The position numbers were made by a program, and so were the translations under genes. Positions 22,319 through 34,800 of a DNA stretch of 64,000 bases are shown piece after piece. The stretch is from Brienomyrus brachyistius. Taxonomy: Eukaryota; Chordata; Actinopteri; Osteoglossiformes; Mormyridae. The notes beneath the pieces were generated by a model. That model did not search any database. It saw nothing but the letters and a program-made list of their open reading frames with translations, and had not been told where the DNA came from. Where the stretch lies: NCBI RefSeq assembly GCF_023856365.1, contig NC_064552.1, positions 11,140,160-11,204,159 of the forward strand, in the 5' to 3' direction. Every line of letters begins with the position of its first letter. Position 1 is the first letter of the stretch.

Positions 22319-25300
22319 CACACACATATGCTGAACAGAAACGTAATGGCAGTTATACAAGGTAGAATATTTATGGAATCCGATCACGGTCTGTTTGGCT
22401 CAATGACGTCTTTTTTTTTTTATTACTTAATGGAAACAATGTCATTGTTATTGAGAAATAAACCCATCAGGGCTCATCGCTGCAATACAAATCAGAACGG
22501 ACCACATCATCTGGGAAAACATTTGCTTTATGTAACCCAAAATTATATTTCAGTGCAGATTTAACATCCTGTTCTTCTTTGAGTAAACCTCCAGCTTGTT
22601 GAGAAGATGGATATAGGGTTCGTTGTCAAATATGATTTAAACTGAAAAAAAAAAAAACGTCTATATATCTATATATAAAATACTGCATAGACTTTAATGT
22701 AATATCCAACACTCACATACATAGTACTGTTGTGCAAGAGCAGAAAAAATAAAACATATTCCAGCAAGGACACGATTTACTGAAGTAACTGAACTAAATG
22801 TAAATCCTACCATGCTGGGTATTTAAATATGGGTTTGTGTTTTAGAATAAAACTTGAGGTGGTCATCTCTGAAGCTTGGTTACAGGAGCTGGGGGGGGGG
22901 GGGCACACTACCCATTCCACCTGCAGCACCTTGGATGGATCCAATCCCCTCACAGTTGGTGCTCAGACTCTGGGCCCTGTGGTTTTATAGCGGCGCGAGT
23001 CGCCATCTCCGCTGACCTATGAACTGGGCCGCCACATAGAAGGCCCAGAAGCGTGGTGTCATGTGACTGGGTCACGTGTAAGTAAGTGGCAAAGGTGGCA
23101 CAACGTTTATGACGCGATGTTGAGAAACGCCATTGGTAGAAAGTGAGAGTACATGTTTAAAAGGGCCGCTATTATTGGTAGAGCGGTACGAAACCGAAGA
23201 TAATCAATATTGTGTACAAGGGTAAAATATCTTATTATGAATATATTTTTAAATATCTTAAAATATTTTATTGATGCATCAATAAAACTAACGGCTACAT
23301 AGCTCCATATAATTTAAAATGTATTTTGTGAAAAATTATTAATCTTGTAGAAGAATGTACTCATGCTATTTACAGCTGAATTCTTCTAAGTTAAAATAAA
23401 TTCTTTTGTTTTTTTGCTATTGTTTGGGTTTCCTGTGAGACTGATAACATTTAATGATATCATTGTGTTGAATTTGTAACCTCCAATGAGGGAGACTGGT
23501 TAAGATGTTTGGTACATTGACATTGATGCTGGCATGATAGCAGCCTCACCACTCACTGCCTTGCGATGGACAGCCCTTCTGGGGGATGGTAGGGCGCTTG
23601 TGTGGTTTACACACACCGCATGTTACAATGTCACACTGGCTCCATGTGCTGCTGTTCCGCGGACAACCACAAGCAGGCGCTGTCTAACTTCCGAACACTC
23701 CTGTCCTACAGCGGTAGCTGTAAGTTCCCAATGACCAAAGCAGCGTAATGCAGCGTTTTTTTATAACTTACTTTAGGCAATACTCATATACCAAGCATTT
23801 CCTGTGACTATTTTTTCTCTCGTGTCTGAGCTTTCTAAGTCATGCACGTCTCCGGGCAAATCATCGCACGATGAGATATTACACAATACTATTTTTGGAA
23901 GTGAAGGAAAAAAGGTCTCTGATGGAATTAATTAAAATGAGCAGTGATAACTGGTGCTTCGTTCCCTACAAAACCTACGCGGCGCAGTAATAGAGCAGCG
24001 TAGTAAACTATTAACTGCCATGGCTGAATACCCCTGGATCATACCATATGTTTCCTCGCAACTTCAGGTTTATAAAATCTGCTCAGCTGTCACACAAAAG
24101 GCCGCCACTGATCTCGCTCTGGTATAATTACCCGGCTCTCAGCGTTGGCTCAGTTGGTGGCCTTTTAAGGAGGATTTTGGTCTCTTTAGCAGGCAGGCAG
24201 AGGGAAGTTGTCCTGTAAAAACCTCTGGAATTCAATTCACCTTGAGCTCCATTCTCTGTCCACTTTTATTGCCCTGAGTTATGACATTGCAGGCTAGGAT
24301 GCGGGTACAAGTCTCCTACCAATAAAGCGCAGTTTTCTGTAAAAACAAGCAAACGAGAGCGTGCTTTAAATAACCGCAATTACTTTAATTACCCAGATGA
24401 CTGAAGAACATAAAGAGGCGAATGAAGAGGATTTGCGTGAAGCTGACTGGAAAAAGATGTTTTTTTTTTTGTTTTTTTTTTTGTAGGAAGGAAATACAGC
24501 AGGAAACGCAAGGGGACGTATTGAGGCAAGCGACCAAGATGGATGGATATTTGTAGACTGAATACATCACAGACAATAACAAATACTTTATTTAGTCCAT
24601 ATTTGCTATAATACATAATATGCAGATACCTGGCTTGTTAGCACATGTAATAAATAAGCAATTGTATTTAAAAACCTCACAATATTCCGTAATACCATAA
24701 ATAAAATACCATATTGCCTTCAATGACAAATCTTTTTACAAACACATTGTTTTTGATCACTAATACAGCCCTAGGCTTCTATTTATCTTAATCAGAGAAA
24801 TCTAAGTACCATATTTGCTGCAGAAGGCATTATACGGTGTATTCACAGTCAAAAATAATCGTGGCTGCAATATTTTGATCGTTGGCTATAACATTTCTGT
24901 CTAACATGTCTACGTTTGTGTCATATAAAATTAATATTATTAACACTTTTTATAACAGACACTAAACATTCAGCAGGCTCCAACTTAGTTACTAAATAAA
25001 TATTTTCTCATTTCAATGCTTTTTTTTCCCTTAAAATTTGAAATTTAACTGCCAGCATTTACATATAGCTGAATCAGACGACGCTGATGGCGAGAGGAAA
25101 TAATGCAATGGCTTTAAGTTGCTTGGGTAAGCTAATTGTAATTGGATTGAACATCTCCAAACACGTTTTCAGTTTGACAAATAGTGGAACAGCTGCAATG
25201 TCAGGTCTTTTTAAATTTTATTAGGTGTGCACTGTGTAATTTGAAACCCTTTAAATACACCATACAGTATGTCATTTTGCCTGCGCCTAGCCCACAGTTG

Positions 25301-26193
25301 GAACGAAAGCTATTTTCACTAACTTATACGAACCCATCCTGTGTCAATGTCTGTGGAACATTAACATTTTTTTGGAAGGGAAAAAAAAACATTACAATTA
25401 GGTGCCCAGAGAACTTAAGATATGTTACATAACTAATGCAAAACAGAGCTTGTAACTGTTTGTTATTGAAGGGTAAAGACTAACAATTAGAACATATTTT
25501 CTGAATGTAGTCAGTGTAACTGAATCCAGTTTACTGATTAATTTTAGATCTGTCTTATTGTAAAAAGAAAAGAATTGTAGTTCCTAACACCATATATAAG
25601 AATCACATGGCTCAGCTAGACCAGTACAATCTGTCTTTTCTCCTGTACGAAAGATTTTTAATAATAACATCCGTTTCTCTGAAGGATATTTTGGTTGTGA
25701 ACATTCCCAAGAGTGTAATAACTCATGTGGATCTCATCAGTTGAATCCTTATATGGTGAACTCCTAAATCGACAAATTTAGTAAAGACCGCGGCTGGATT
25801 CTTTATATTTCGTAGTGTATTGTTAGCAATCCGTAAATGGACCAGTAAATTTAAAGTTTTCCAAGACATGAAAGGTTAGAAAAAGAGATGCATGTAATCA
25901 AGAATGCACTGAAAGAGTTTTAAATAAAACAAATGGCAAAGACTCGTAAGCCTGGTATTTTCCATGTGTTACTTTGTATCGAAAATGAACAAAGCGGATA
26001 GGAACAGGCAAAATGTATGTGTAATTGTCATTTTTACGTCAAAAGTTAGAGGCCTGCATTGCACATTTCAAATAAATTACCCCTGATTTTCCCCATTTTA
26101 GGGTGATGTTTGAACTGCAAACCACATGTGTTAAGCATTTGCAGTAAGAAATTGGAAGGAAATGGATAACACATTATATATCTATACACACAC

Positions 26194-26195
<2 letters not shown>

Positions 26196-26236
<41 letters not shown>
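26196..26236. repeat. (AT)n microsatellite
   Basis: About 20 AT units preceded by an imperfect ACACAC stretch. Confidence 0.95.
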
Positions 26237-26241
<5 letters not shown>

Positions 26242-26443
26242 CCTTTTTACTTTTGAAACCCTTGTTTTACCACTAAAACACTGAACAAAGATTGTATAAC
26301 TAAGTAACTTAATCAGTACCATTAAAATCTGGAATTGATTAATCTGTATCCTTCAACATTACGTAATTGTACTATTCTTTGAGAACAGTCTGTGGCCCAA
26401 TTCTATGTAGAAACCTGGCAAGAGCAGCTTAATGATTTGTCAG

Positions 26444-26510
26444 ACGCCTGACAGAATGTGTGTTTCGTCTGACTGTGGATTGTCTGAAGGAAGTCCACAC
26501 TGACGCTCAG
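26444..26510 (+). CDS. Candidate internal exon of an unrecognised gene (possibly cabcoco1)
   Basis: The acceptor ATTTGTCAG (or, 11 bases later, CCTGACAG at 26454) opens a frame that ends in CAG before GTACCC, phase 0. With the earlier acceptor the peptide reads RLTECVFRLTVDCLKEVHTD and then Ala-Gln, amphipathic and helix-forming. Its last phase matches the first phase of the exon at 27861, and the two peptides read on naturally. Position between tmem26 and arid5b on the plus strand is where human CABCOCO1 sits; I cannot confirm the family from sequence memory. Confidence 0.45.
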
Positions 26511-27377
26511 GTACCCCGTGCACGCCTTCCCGAAGCCTGTGCTCTTCGGCACACAAAGCAGAGAACCGGGCCCCCGGGGAGTCTGTTGTAGCTGTTGGGT
26601 CTTAGCAAAAAGCGTTAACATTTCACTAGAGCTGACAAGGGATATTGACAGACCAGCAATAAGAAAGCGGGATCCACTCAGCTGGTTCCTGTTAAAAATA
26701 AAGTTATTTATATATCTCAAGTGTCTGATATGAAGAACCCATGGTGGAGTCTTAACATAGACTGACGGCAAATGCATTTTGGCCCAGTAATTTGGCTGTA
26801 CTGAGCCACAGTGTGACTCATAAAAGTAGGACCCTGTACTATACAGTGTCATATCTTCAGAAGTATTGGCTTATCTCTAAGAACAAAGATCAAAATGGTT
26901 CAAAATATGGTATTTTCCGTAATTGTCCGTGGTTATGAAATTTGGGGATTTGTGAGGTAGGGTAGGAGGAGACCTGACAACTTTGAACTTTGGTGCTGGA
27001 AAAGACTTTTAAACAATAACATGGAGAGCAGGGAAAGCAAACAAATAGATTCCCGATCTAATCGAGCTTGAACTTTCACTTGAGGTTCAAATGAAGAGGC
27101 TAAAATGATCTTTTGTGGATACAATACAAAAAGAACCGAAGCTTTAGAAAATTCTATAATGTTGGGAGAAGACATCATGTTTATAAAAACGACAACATCC
27201 AGCAATATCACGACAACGAACAGGCCTTCAGGAAGCCTGAAAGCTCATCCAGAAGATAGAATGTTCTGGAATGCCACTGATGTGGTTGCCAGGAGTTGAC
27301 ATTGTATTGATGGAACTAATAAGTATTATATAGTAATTCGACTGTTCAGTTAACACAGTATCTGCTGTGAGTTGAGT

Positions 27378-27692
27378 TCAGTCGTCTTTGTCATTAGGGC
27401 TCAGTGCATGGACTGAACATTGATACCCACAGCAAAAGCACAACAGTAATGCGATACAGATTATTAGACCAATTAAAACGCACGATTGCGTGGTTATGGG
27501 TGGTATGTAAATGTCAGTCGACCAGCCACAGAATTGTGAATGGTTTACCTCTGAATCACAAGACCAGGTCGAAACTAGGCGTAGCTGAAGTGTTAGAACG
27601 GGGCTAACAGCATTAGCACGTGGGAGCTCTTGTAGAAATCGTTGCAGCTCCTTCAGGGCTGAAAACCCGTCTCCGTTGGGTGAATCTGACAT
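27378..27692 (-). CDS. Possible small single-pass membrane protein, unrecognised
   Basis: A 104-codon frame from an ATG at 27692 to TGA at 27380-27378. The N-terminal half is polar with a helical ALKELQRFLQELP. A 20-residue hydrophobic segment near residues 74-94 (SCVLIGLIICIALLLCF) is followed by a Cys-rich juxtamembrane CCGYQC and a short tail ending SPNDKDD. The layout is that of a type I or III small membrane protein. No family recognised, no splice evidence, and it lies antisense and only about 170 bp from the candidate exon at 27861. A chance frame is quite possible. Confidence 0.25.
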   Translation of the reverse strand: MSDSPNGDGFSALKELQRFLQELPRANAVSPVLTLQLRLVSTWSCDSEVNHSQFCGWSTDIYIPPITTQSCVLIGLIICIALLLCFCCGYQCSVHALSPNDKDD

Positions 27693-27860
27693 AACCAAGA
27701 AGGAGGCCGAAGCCAAAAACTTAGTTTTCCGACAATCGCATCTATAAATGGGTCTTGGCCCAGTTAAAGCAATTACAAAACCTGGTGCTGTAATGAAAAG
27801 GTTGAAAGTGGATCTGATTTCATACAGAATTATTGAATTGTTCTCCTTCTGTCATCACAG

Positions 27861-28010
27861 GCGGATCTTGTTGAGAAGTTCAGGGTCCTAGAGGAGAGCT
27901 ACCCCACCCAGTCTTTCAGGCTTAAAAACATCTCCACCCAAGTCTACAACCTAGACACAGAACTGAAACTCAAACAGTTCTTGCGATTCATTATCGCCAA
28001 CATGGAAAAA
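27861..28010 (+). CDS. Candidate internal exon of an unrecognised gene (possibly cabcoco1)
   Basis: A pyrimidine-rich acceptor (TTCTCCTTCTGTCATCACAG) is followed by exactly 50 open codons and then the donor GTAAAT, phase 0 at both ends. The peptide is charged and helical: ADLVEKFRVLEESYP at the start, then SFRLKNISTQVYNLDTEL, ending QFLRFIIANMEK. Read through the donor it would close 12 codons later, so it could also be a terminal exon. Composition and splice signals are the most gene-like of any unassigned stretch here. Human gene order (TMEM26, CABCOCO1, ARID5B) makes cabcoco1 the leading guess. Confidence 0.6.
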
Positions 28011-31000
28011 GTAAATCAGTATGGTTATAAACATGTAAATCTAATGTAAACACATTAGTTTGCTAGCCAATAAATTTAACTCAGAAAGTAGTCCGACATT
28101 ATTTAGATTTAAAATAATGTTTTTCATAAAGTCCATAAAATAAAATGAACGGTTTATAAATGCTAAAATTGTGTCACTTAAAATACTCGCGCAGAGTAAG
28201 ACTCGCCAGTCGACAGGCACTCTACATTTCCAATTAAGATGCTTTTATAATGTTTACAGTAAGAATTTTTCATGTCATTAACTGCTTTAAAGTACTCCAG
28301 CGCTATGGCAACCCAGCGCAACTGCAAGGCTGAACAGCTGACTTGCCATATAAAGCGATGCATTATTAAAGCCGGGAAGGAGATTCGGCTCAGGCGGCGA
28401 ACAGCCCGCAAGCCCTGCAGATGCAATCTGGAGGACATATCGAAAAACGGCTGAAAAAAATATCATCCCCTTCTGTGTTGTCTTTTTCCCCCTGAAAAAA
28501 AAAGATTAAGTAGTTTATATGATTTTTCTCTTTTTTTAAAAAATTTTATTATGATTTTTTGCACAGGCATAGGATTTACGGAGGGCTGCGGGAAGGCATC
28601 TCCTCATAAATTGTATGCATTGTGGGAAAGGGAGGGGGGGGGCAGCCCCCCTCCCCCGGTTTCTATCCACATGGCATGGATTTGTGGAAAACAATATCGA
28701 AAAAAAATGCCTCAACAGTGAATCTGTTGAAACACTTAGTGTTTATTTTAACTATAAGGCTGAAGAAGAGAATTCCGTCTCCTTTCATCAGCTGTTAAAC
28801 ACATTTCAAACGCAGCCAAATCAAATGACAAATTTTGCCTCATTGCTTCTTGTTGGCATAGTCGGTTTCTTTTTATTTCTTTTTTTATGACATTTTTATG
28901 TCATGTATTTAGCTCATAAGATTTTTATTGGCCTGTTTTGTGAAAGGAACACTTCCTTAGGGGGGTAATTTGAGAAGTTTTGCCCAAATTGTGTGTGAAC
29001 ATGTACACACAACCTATTGTTTGAAAGCATTTTCCCCCATCCCTAAAAATAATGGATCATTTAATTCATGTGGTAAGTGCAGGCTGACCTAGTTTGCAGT
29101 TCAGAAGGTAAGAAGTCCCTCTCAGTATATACAGCCCCCTCTGCTGGCTAAACCGCAGTATATACATATTACACACATTTTCAGCTAAGTGCTAATGGTG
29201 AATCAAATATGTCATTCAGAATATTAAATCAGGGGGAAAAAATTTGCGTAGTAATGGACAAACAGAAATACCACGGCTTAAACCTGACGTGATTAATAAC
29301 TATGTCGGCATTTCCGCATTTAGAGCAACAAATCATTGATGAATTTAAAGAGCACGTGAACTTTTTTTATCTAAGCAATCTTAGGTGAAGGTATTTATTC
29401 AGCATTTTTGTAATGACCGGTCTCTGCAAGGCAGGTTTATATATGAAATATCACTGCCACGTTACTGTTATATAAGTAAAGTTACTGCCTATAAACGAAC
29501 TTTTGGCAGTAGAGTCCAGTACTAATCTACAAGAACTGCATAAAGCTATTGTGCATATTTCCATTGGTTTAGGTAAACTGGGATTTCCAAACATATTCAT
29601 TCTGAAGCCATTAAAAGTAAATTATATCGCTATTTCTGGTGAAGATAGGGAGTCGCTCTCAGCACAGATGCTGATATTAAACTGTTTGGAAACATCTGGA
29701 AATCCTGAGTCATTAAATTAAAATCCTAATCTCTAGTTGTTCAAAACCGACTTCAAGCCCTGTTGTTGACATTGCAAGTACAAGTTCGTAGTCTTCAGGC
29801 CTCAAGCTTCCACTACATGGAAAAATATTTAGGAGGTCAATTTGTACCGGACTGAGTAACTGTTTAGTTAATTGATTTAATGTGGTGCTTTTGAAACTGA
29901 GAGGGCGGTTTTGATCTACTGGTGTTTGGATTGTATCCTTCTGAAGTCCCCCTCCACACACACACCCCTTCTTCTTTTATTATTGGTGTGATTTTCAATT
30001 GAAATCAAATACGGCTGCTGACTTCTTTGTAGATATATGTCGGTAAGTCGTATTCTGTTAAAGCCTGTATAGCTACCAGACACAGGTACTGATTCATAGC
30101 CAATATTGGGATGCTGAAGTCAGATTTAGATGGAAAAGGCAAATGCAAATCCAAGCTCACTTTTTAGCAGCAAGAGTATACGATACAACAACTTAACAGC
30201 TGTAATAAATAGTGCTTGTAGTGGTTTATTATTACCATTTGTTAAACGCGGAGCAGTTTATTTTCCAGAATCACTTCGCTCGCTGAAGACTGGCGGCCCT
30301 CCTTCAGATGGTCTGATAATCACAGCTAGCGAGCTGCATATCACCGGACCGCAGTTAACCATAAACATACGGCGATTTCAAACAAACATGTTCCTGAATT
30401 GTTCGGCTGGCATCTGTGATTTCCCTTTCTTTCATTTACAGACGTAGGAAATTCAGACGGGGCCGGGAATAGTGAACAAAGCCGGCGAGACCCCAAACAT
30501 GCGAAATGAATAAAAAAAATCCTGGAGCCACCTGGCCCCTATTAGTCATGTGCGCGCTATTGTGAGGCGCTGTGAGAGCCGCACATGACTGAACGTTAAA
30601 TATTAAACAATGTTATCAACAATATGATGGAAGATAAGCTCAGCTTTCGCGCAGGAAAAAAAGGGGAGAAAAACCTATGTCATCCATAAAGTGTAATTTA
30701 TGTTTAAAATTATTTAAGGACATAAACACTTCTGACCTAGTCATGAAGCCAGATGTTAGACGTTTCTTTTCAGCAGGAAAAGTTATGAGGGTTATCCAAA
30801 ACTCCTGACTGTTAAAACAGCCTCTTGGCTTTCCACACATTCCTAAATTACCATGTAATTCAAAACCTTGTTTTCATTGCAAAACACTGGAATGCCCCGT
30901 TCAATTCCGTGTGGTTAGAGTCGTGTTATAGAACACAAAAATAATGTTTGCATTGTTGAATAAAACCGAATCATTACAAAAAAACTACTAAAGAGAGGAC

Positions 31001-31873
31001 TATTGCACTTATACATTCATTGTTGGATCCTTTTGATATTTTAAACTAGAGATCCTTTTCCCAGAGCATGTTTTTCAACCCTCAAATATAGGCAAATAGC
31101 GAAGATCACTCTATTCTGTTTACAACAGGCTCACGGAATTACAGCAACAGTATCCAAAATCATATTGATATTAATATGGTTTGTGTTAAGAAAGTGGACA
31201 GCTTATCAACAAGAACGACATGCTTCAGCTGAGTCTTAAAAACAAAACGTGTTATCTTTCAAGGGAGTTTATATTAATTTCGCGTCCTGCCAGTCGCCAT
31301 TTATGTTTCTTAAACAACTAAATTAATATTGACAGTGGTGTTGATTCTATAAATTGCCGATTCCCGTACAATTGACAGTAGATTGCTTCCCTTTCCTGAA
31401 TTGCGGGATATTTTATTTTTCGCTGCGCGTAAATGCCTTACAGTTAATCTTATCTAGAGATACACTTCCAAGCAGTTACTCGCATCGCGAAGTGCGGCTA
31501 AAAGGAGTGACAAAGTTCAGTCTTTATTGACAGAGCCTTGCTTTGCAGTAGATACACCAACAATCCGGGCTCTGTACACAGTATATGACACAATATACAT
31601 GGGAATGTACCGCTCTTAAAATGTGTAATCGTTCCCTGGCTGGTCCCACTGGCTGGTCTTTTGTTAGTGTTCTTTACTTACATGCCATTGTTCTCATAAG
31701 CCGATGTGTTGAATAAAGCCTATCTTTCTAGGTCAGGAGTTCCCGAGGTCAGGTTTGGCTCCGGGTTGGAGTGGAAGATGTCAGTCATCGTGTTGCAACA
31801 GGATAACTTTTCTTTATAATGTATCACCAATAGTATAGATTGGGAAAATCTGTGTGATTATGGACTCATCGAT

Positions 31874-31890
31874 GGGGGGGGGGGGGGGGG
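31874..31890. repeat. Poly-G run (17 G)
   Basis: Uninterrupted run of 17 G on the plus strand, one of several in the window (22891, 44986, 46822). Confidence 0.95.
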
Positions 31891-34800
31891 TTCTTTACCC
31901 TCCACGTGGCCACTCTGTTAAGGGAAAGCGAAAAAGACAATTATGACTTGTTTGGTTTAGTTATATTTTAAATAGGAATAGCATTGTAACCAAGGGCTGT
32001 TATGCAACAGTTTAAATTTGAGTTCCTTGGAGGCAAATATAATTAGATCAGAGTAGGAGTGGGTAGGGGGAGGGGCCTTTCGGGGTATGAACAGGAGAGC
32101 ACACCTCAGTCAGTCACTGACTGCTGTGAGTTTGCAGTTCTGCTCCTCCCATTTGGCACTGGGTGCTAAAGGACCAGCCCTCCATGTACTGTAATGCGTA
32201 AAGAAGGAGATCTACTGGAGAGGCCGTCAACAGAATGCGATACGGAGGACAGGATGAGGAACTGCGTGATGTGAGCAAAATGTGGGCCCATGCGGGAGAC
32301 TAAGAAACTAATATTCTCATGTTACCCAAACAATGGTAGCAGCTCTTTAAGCACTTTAAAGTACGGGAAGGCCACATCTCAGGCAGCTTGTGTCACACCT
32401 TGACGGCAGCATCGCTGTGCTTGCCGAGACGTTTCAACCGGCTGCCTATATGCACAACACGGATAATTATTTGAACACAATTTCTAAGATAATCTAAGAA
32501 TAATATCCTGTAATTTGCTGGTGCTGACTGATGTAAGCAGTGTAGGAGGCATGGAAAAATGTAGTGTGATATGTGTTTTTTAATCTGATAAGGATAATTA
32601 TCTTAGCTGTTATGCTGTGTTGACAGTCAATACAACTGGCCCAGAGTGTTCAAATGACTCAACCATTTTAACAGCCTCTATGAACCTTGCCTAGAATGGC
32701 TTTTTTTATGCATACACTATTATGAACATGAAAGAATGAAACACTTCATTGTTTCGAAAAGCAAGGCCTTTGCCTGCATGCCCCTGTACGCTTTTGTCCT
32801 GCTCTGTTGTGACACGAAATATGTGCTTTCAGCTCAGCGCAGCGATGGTAATATCTTAAATGGGCAGGACTTCAGATGAAATAAAGAGAAACATGATAGG
32901 TGTGTGTAAAATAATTGAATCTGAAATTTTAAACCACCTTGAGTAATGAGCTCTGACACTACAGTTTGCTATTTCCCTTTAGGTCTCTCTTATAGCCCCC
33001 CCTCCCCCCCTTCTGAAGGTGGTGTTTAACCCCTTTTTTGTATAATAATGTTGACGTTTAAATAATTTAAAAGCTGTTAGTGTATGTGCCCAGGTGAACG
33101 CTGAGACGCAGCCTGTGTACCAAATCCCGAGGATGCATTTTTCATGTGTCAACCCTTAAATCGGCCCTCTGCCATGGACTGAATTTCCAAGAGTGAGATT
33201 TTAAATATGAAATAATCATAGCGGTAATGACTGTTGCTTTAGTAGCTGGGCTGTTAACGGAGGGGGCATTTTCTGTAAGTTGTTCGGTTTACATGTGCCT
33301 TCCATTTCTCAGCTACCATGTCATGGAATGCTACCTGGTAGCTTTTTTTTGCTGTTAATTAAAATTGCACACGTTCTGCTTGCGTGCAGAGTCAAGCGAA
33401 AATCCTTTATTTGTCCTTCGCTGTGTGCGTAAAGGTGGAAGGAGTCGTCATCTTGCTATTTTTTTCCGTTGTTTTTCTTCTCTTGAACGTCAGACGGAGC
33501 AGATTTCCTTTGTGCACAATTTACTAAATACAGCGTGCAGGAGATGTTCAGAGCTCGTTATTACGGCAAACTGCTCGCTGTAATTTGCGGTCATATGTAA
33601 TTTGTTGGGCCAGCCCCGAAGGCTTATATGAATATGAATGTAGGATATGCTGTAATATAGACTGAGTCAACACTGACAGGCAAAATGGACTGCTACAGTA
33701 CTCAGAGAATGTGTCTTGGCAGGAATGACCAGAAAGAGTGAGTGTCTGTTTCATCCAGTGTGAGTTTGAGACAACCCTCAGATTTCTTAGCATGGAAGCA
33801 TGTCAGGGTGAATTTTTTTTTCCTTTTTTTACTCTACTTCTACTCTGTTTCTAATCCGTGGCCATTATCAGATTAGGACCCTGGAGAAAATGGCTTCCTT
33901 TTAGGATGACTTAATTTGCTCTGTTGTACTTCTCATTATAAACAGCATCGCAAAGAGTTTCCCCCGCGAGCCGACTTTTCCGCCGTCCTGCTGTAAACCC
34001 ACCGCTCCAGTCGCTGGTGTCTCTGCTGTAATCGCACATAATTGTTTGTTGCCGGCTTTGGGGCATTTTTCCCAAGGTGGACCATCCAAGGAAGAACTAT
34101 TCAACCAGTGTTGGTTTCTTTAGAATGCACCACTGACCTCTCCCCCCCCCCCACACACACACACCAAAAGCATTCTTTAATCAGCCTTGATGAACTTCAC
34201 AGGGAGTATCATTCCAAAAGCCATGCACAAAGACAGCCCTCTTTTTGGTGAGCTGCTGCATGTGCGTGGAGCTGGAGCAGAACGCTCCTGGATTCTGTTG
34301 CAGTTGGCTATTTGCACGCCCATCGAAACTGACCAAGAGCTTCCTCAAGCGGGAGATTGTTTCTGTCTGCCTTAGGTCGTTCCTCACCAGAAGGCATTTA
34401 AAACAACCGGCTTAAAATACAGTGGCTGAATATATGGTATGGAAGTAGGAGGAGCCTGCTCCTTAATGGGGACCAGTGAGAGGGGTCACTGTGTTTCTGC
34501 GTCCCACCCACGATACCATGTCAACTGCAAAGTGAGAAGTTTACATGGGGTTAAGGTTTTCAAAGTCTGCCAAAGTGCCCACAAGCAGCTGAGCTCTCTT
34601 TTTTAAAACATGCGCTATTGTTTTCTTGTTTTCGCAAAACCAATAAAGGATTTTTGGAAATTCTTTGGTATCATCTTCGTATTTCATTTGCATCATATCG
34701 GCCGCAACCCAGATTTCATAGGCGGTTATTGCAAATGGATGAATGTTCACATCTGCCGGAACATGAACAAATTACAGTTAAATAATCTGTGATTTCACAA

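Larger units (their letters stand above)
21922..26443. other. No gene supported; AT-rich with simple repeats
   Basis: Several short frames exist but none has both good splice signals and protein-like composition. Simple repeats at 22267-22318 and 26196-26236 are listed separately, and a 13-G run lies at 22891. The region may contain introns of the unidentified plus-strand gene. Confidence 0.5.

Noticed and set aside
23534..23734. 66-residue frame with a possible donor GTAAGT
   Set aside because: No convincing acceptor and an irregular, low-likelihood composition; no family resemblance.
26403..26852. 149-residue minus-strand frame
   Set aside because: It covers the plus-strand candidate exon at 26444 and its composition is irregular; no splice or start support.
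30130..30447. 105-residue plus-strand frame
   Set aside because: No family likeness; the region looks more like conserved non-coding DNA than a gene.
30439..30512. Possible terminal exon with an acceptor TTTACAG and a nearby AATAAA
   Set aside because: The phase needed to join 28010 gives an immediate stop; only another phase stays open.
34541..34750. 69-residue minus-strand frame with protein-like composition
   Set aside because: No splice context or relatives recognised, and the DNA also contains POU-type motifs; treated as possible non-coding regulatory DNA.
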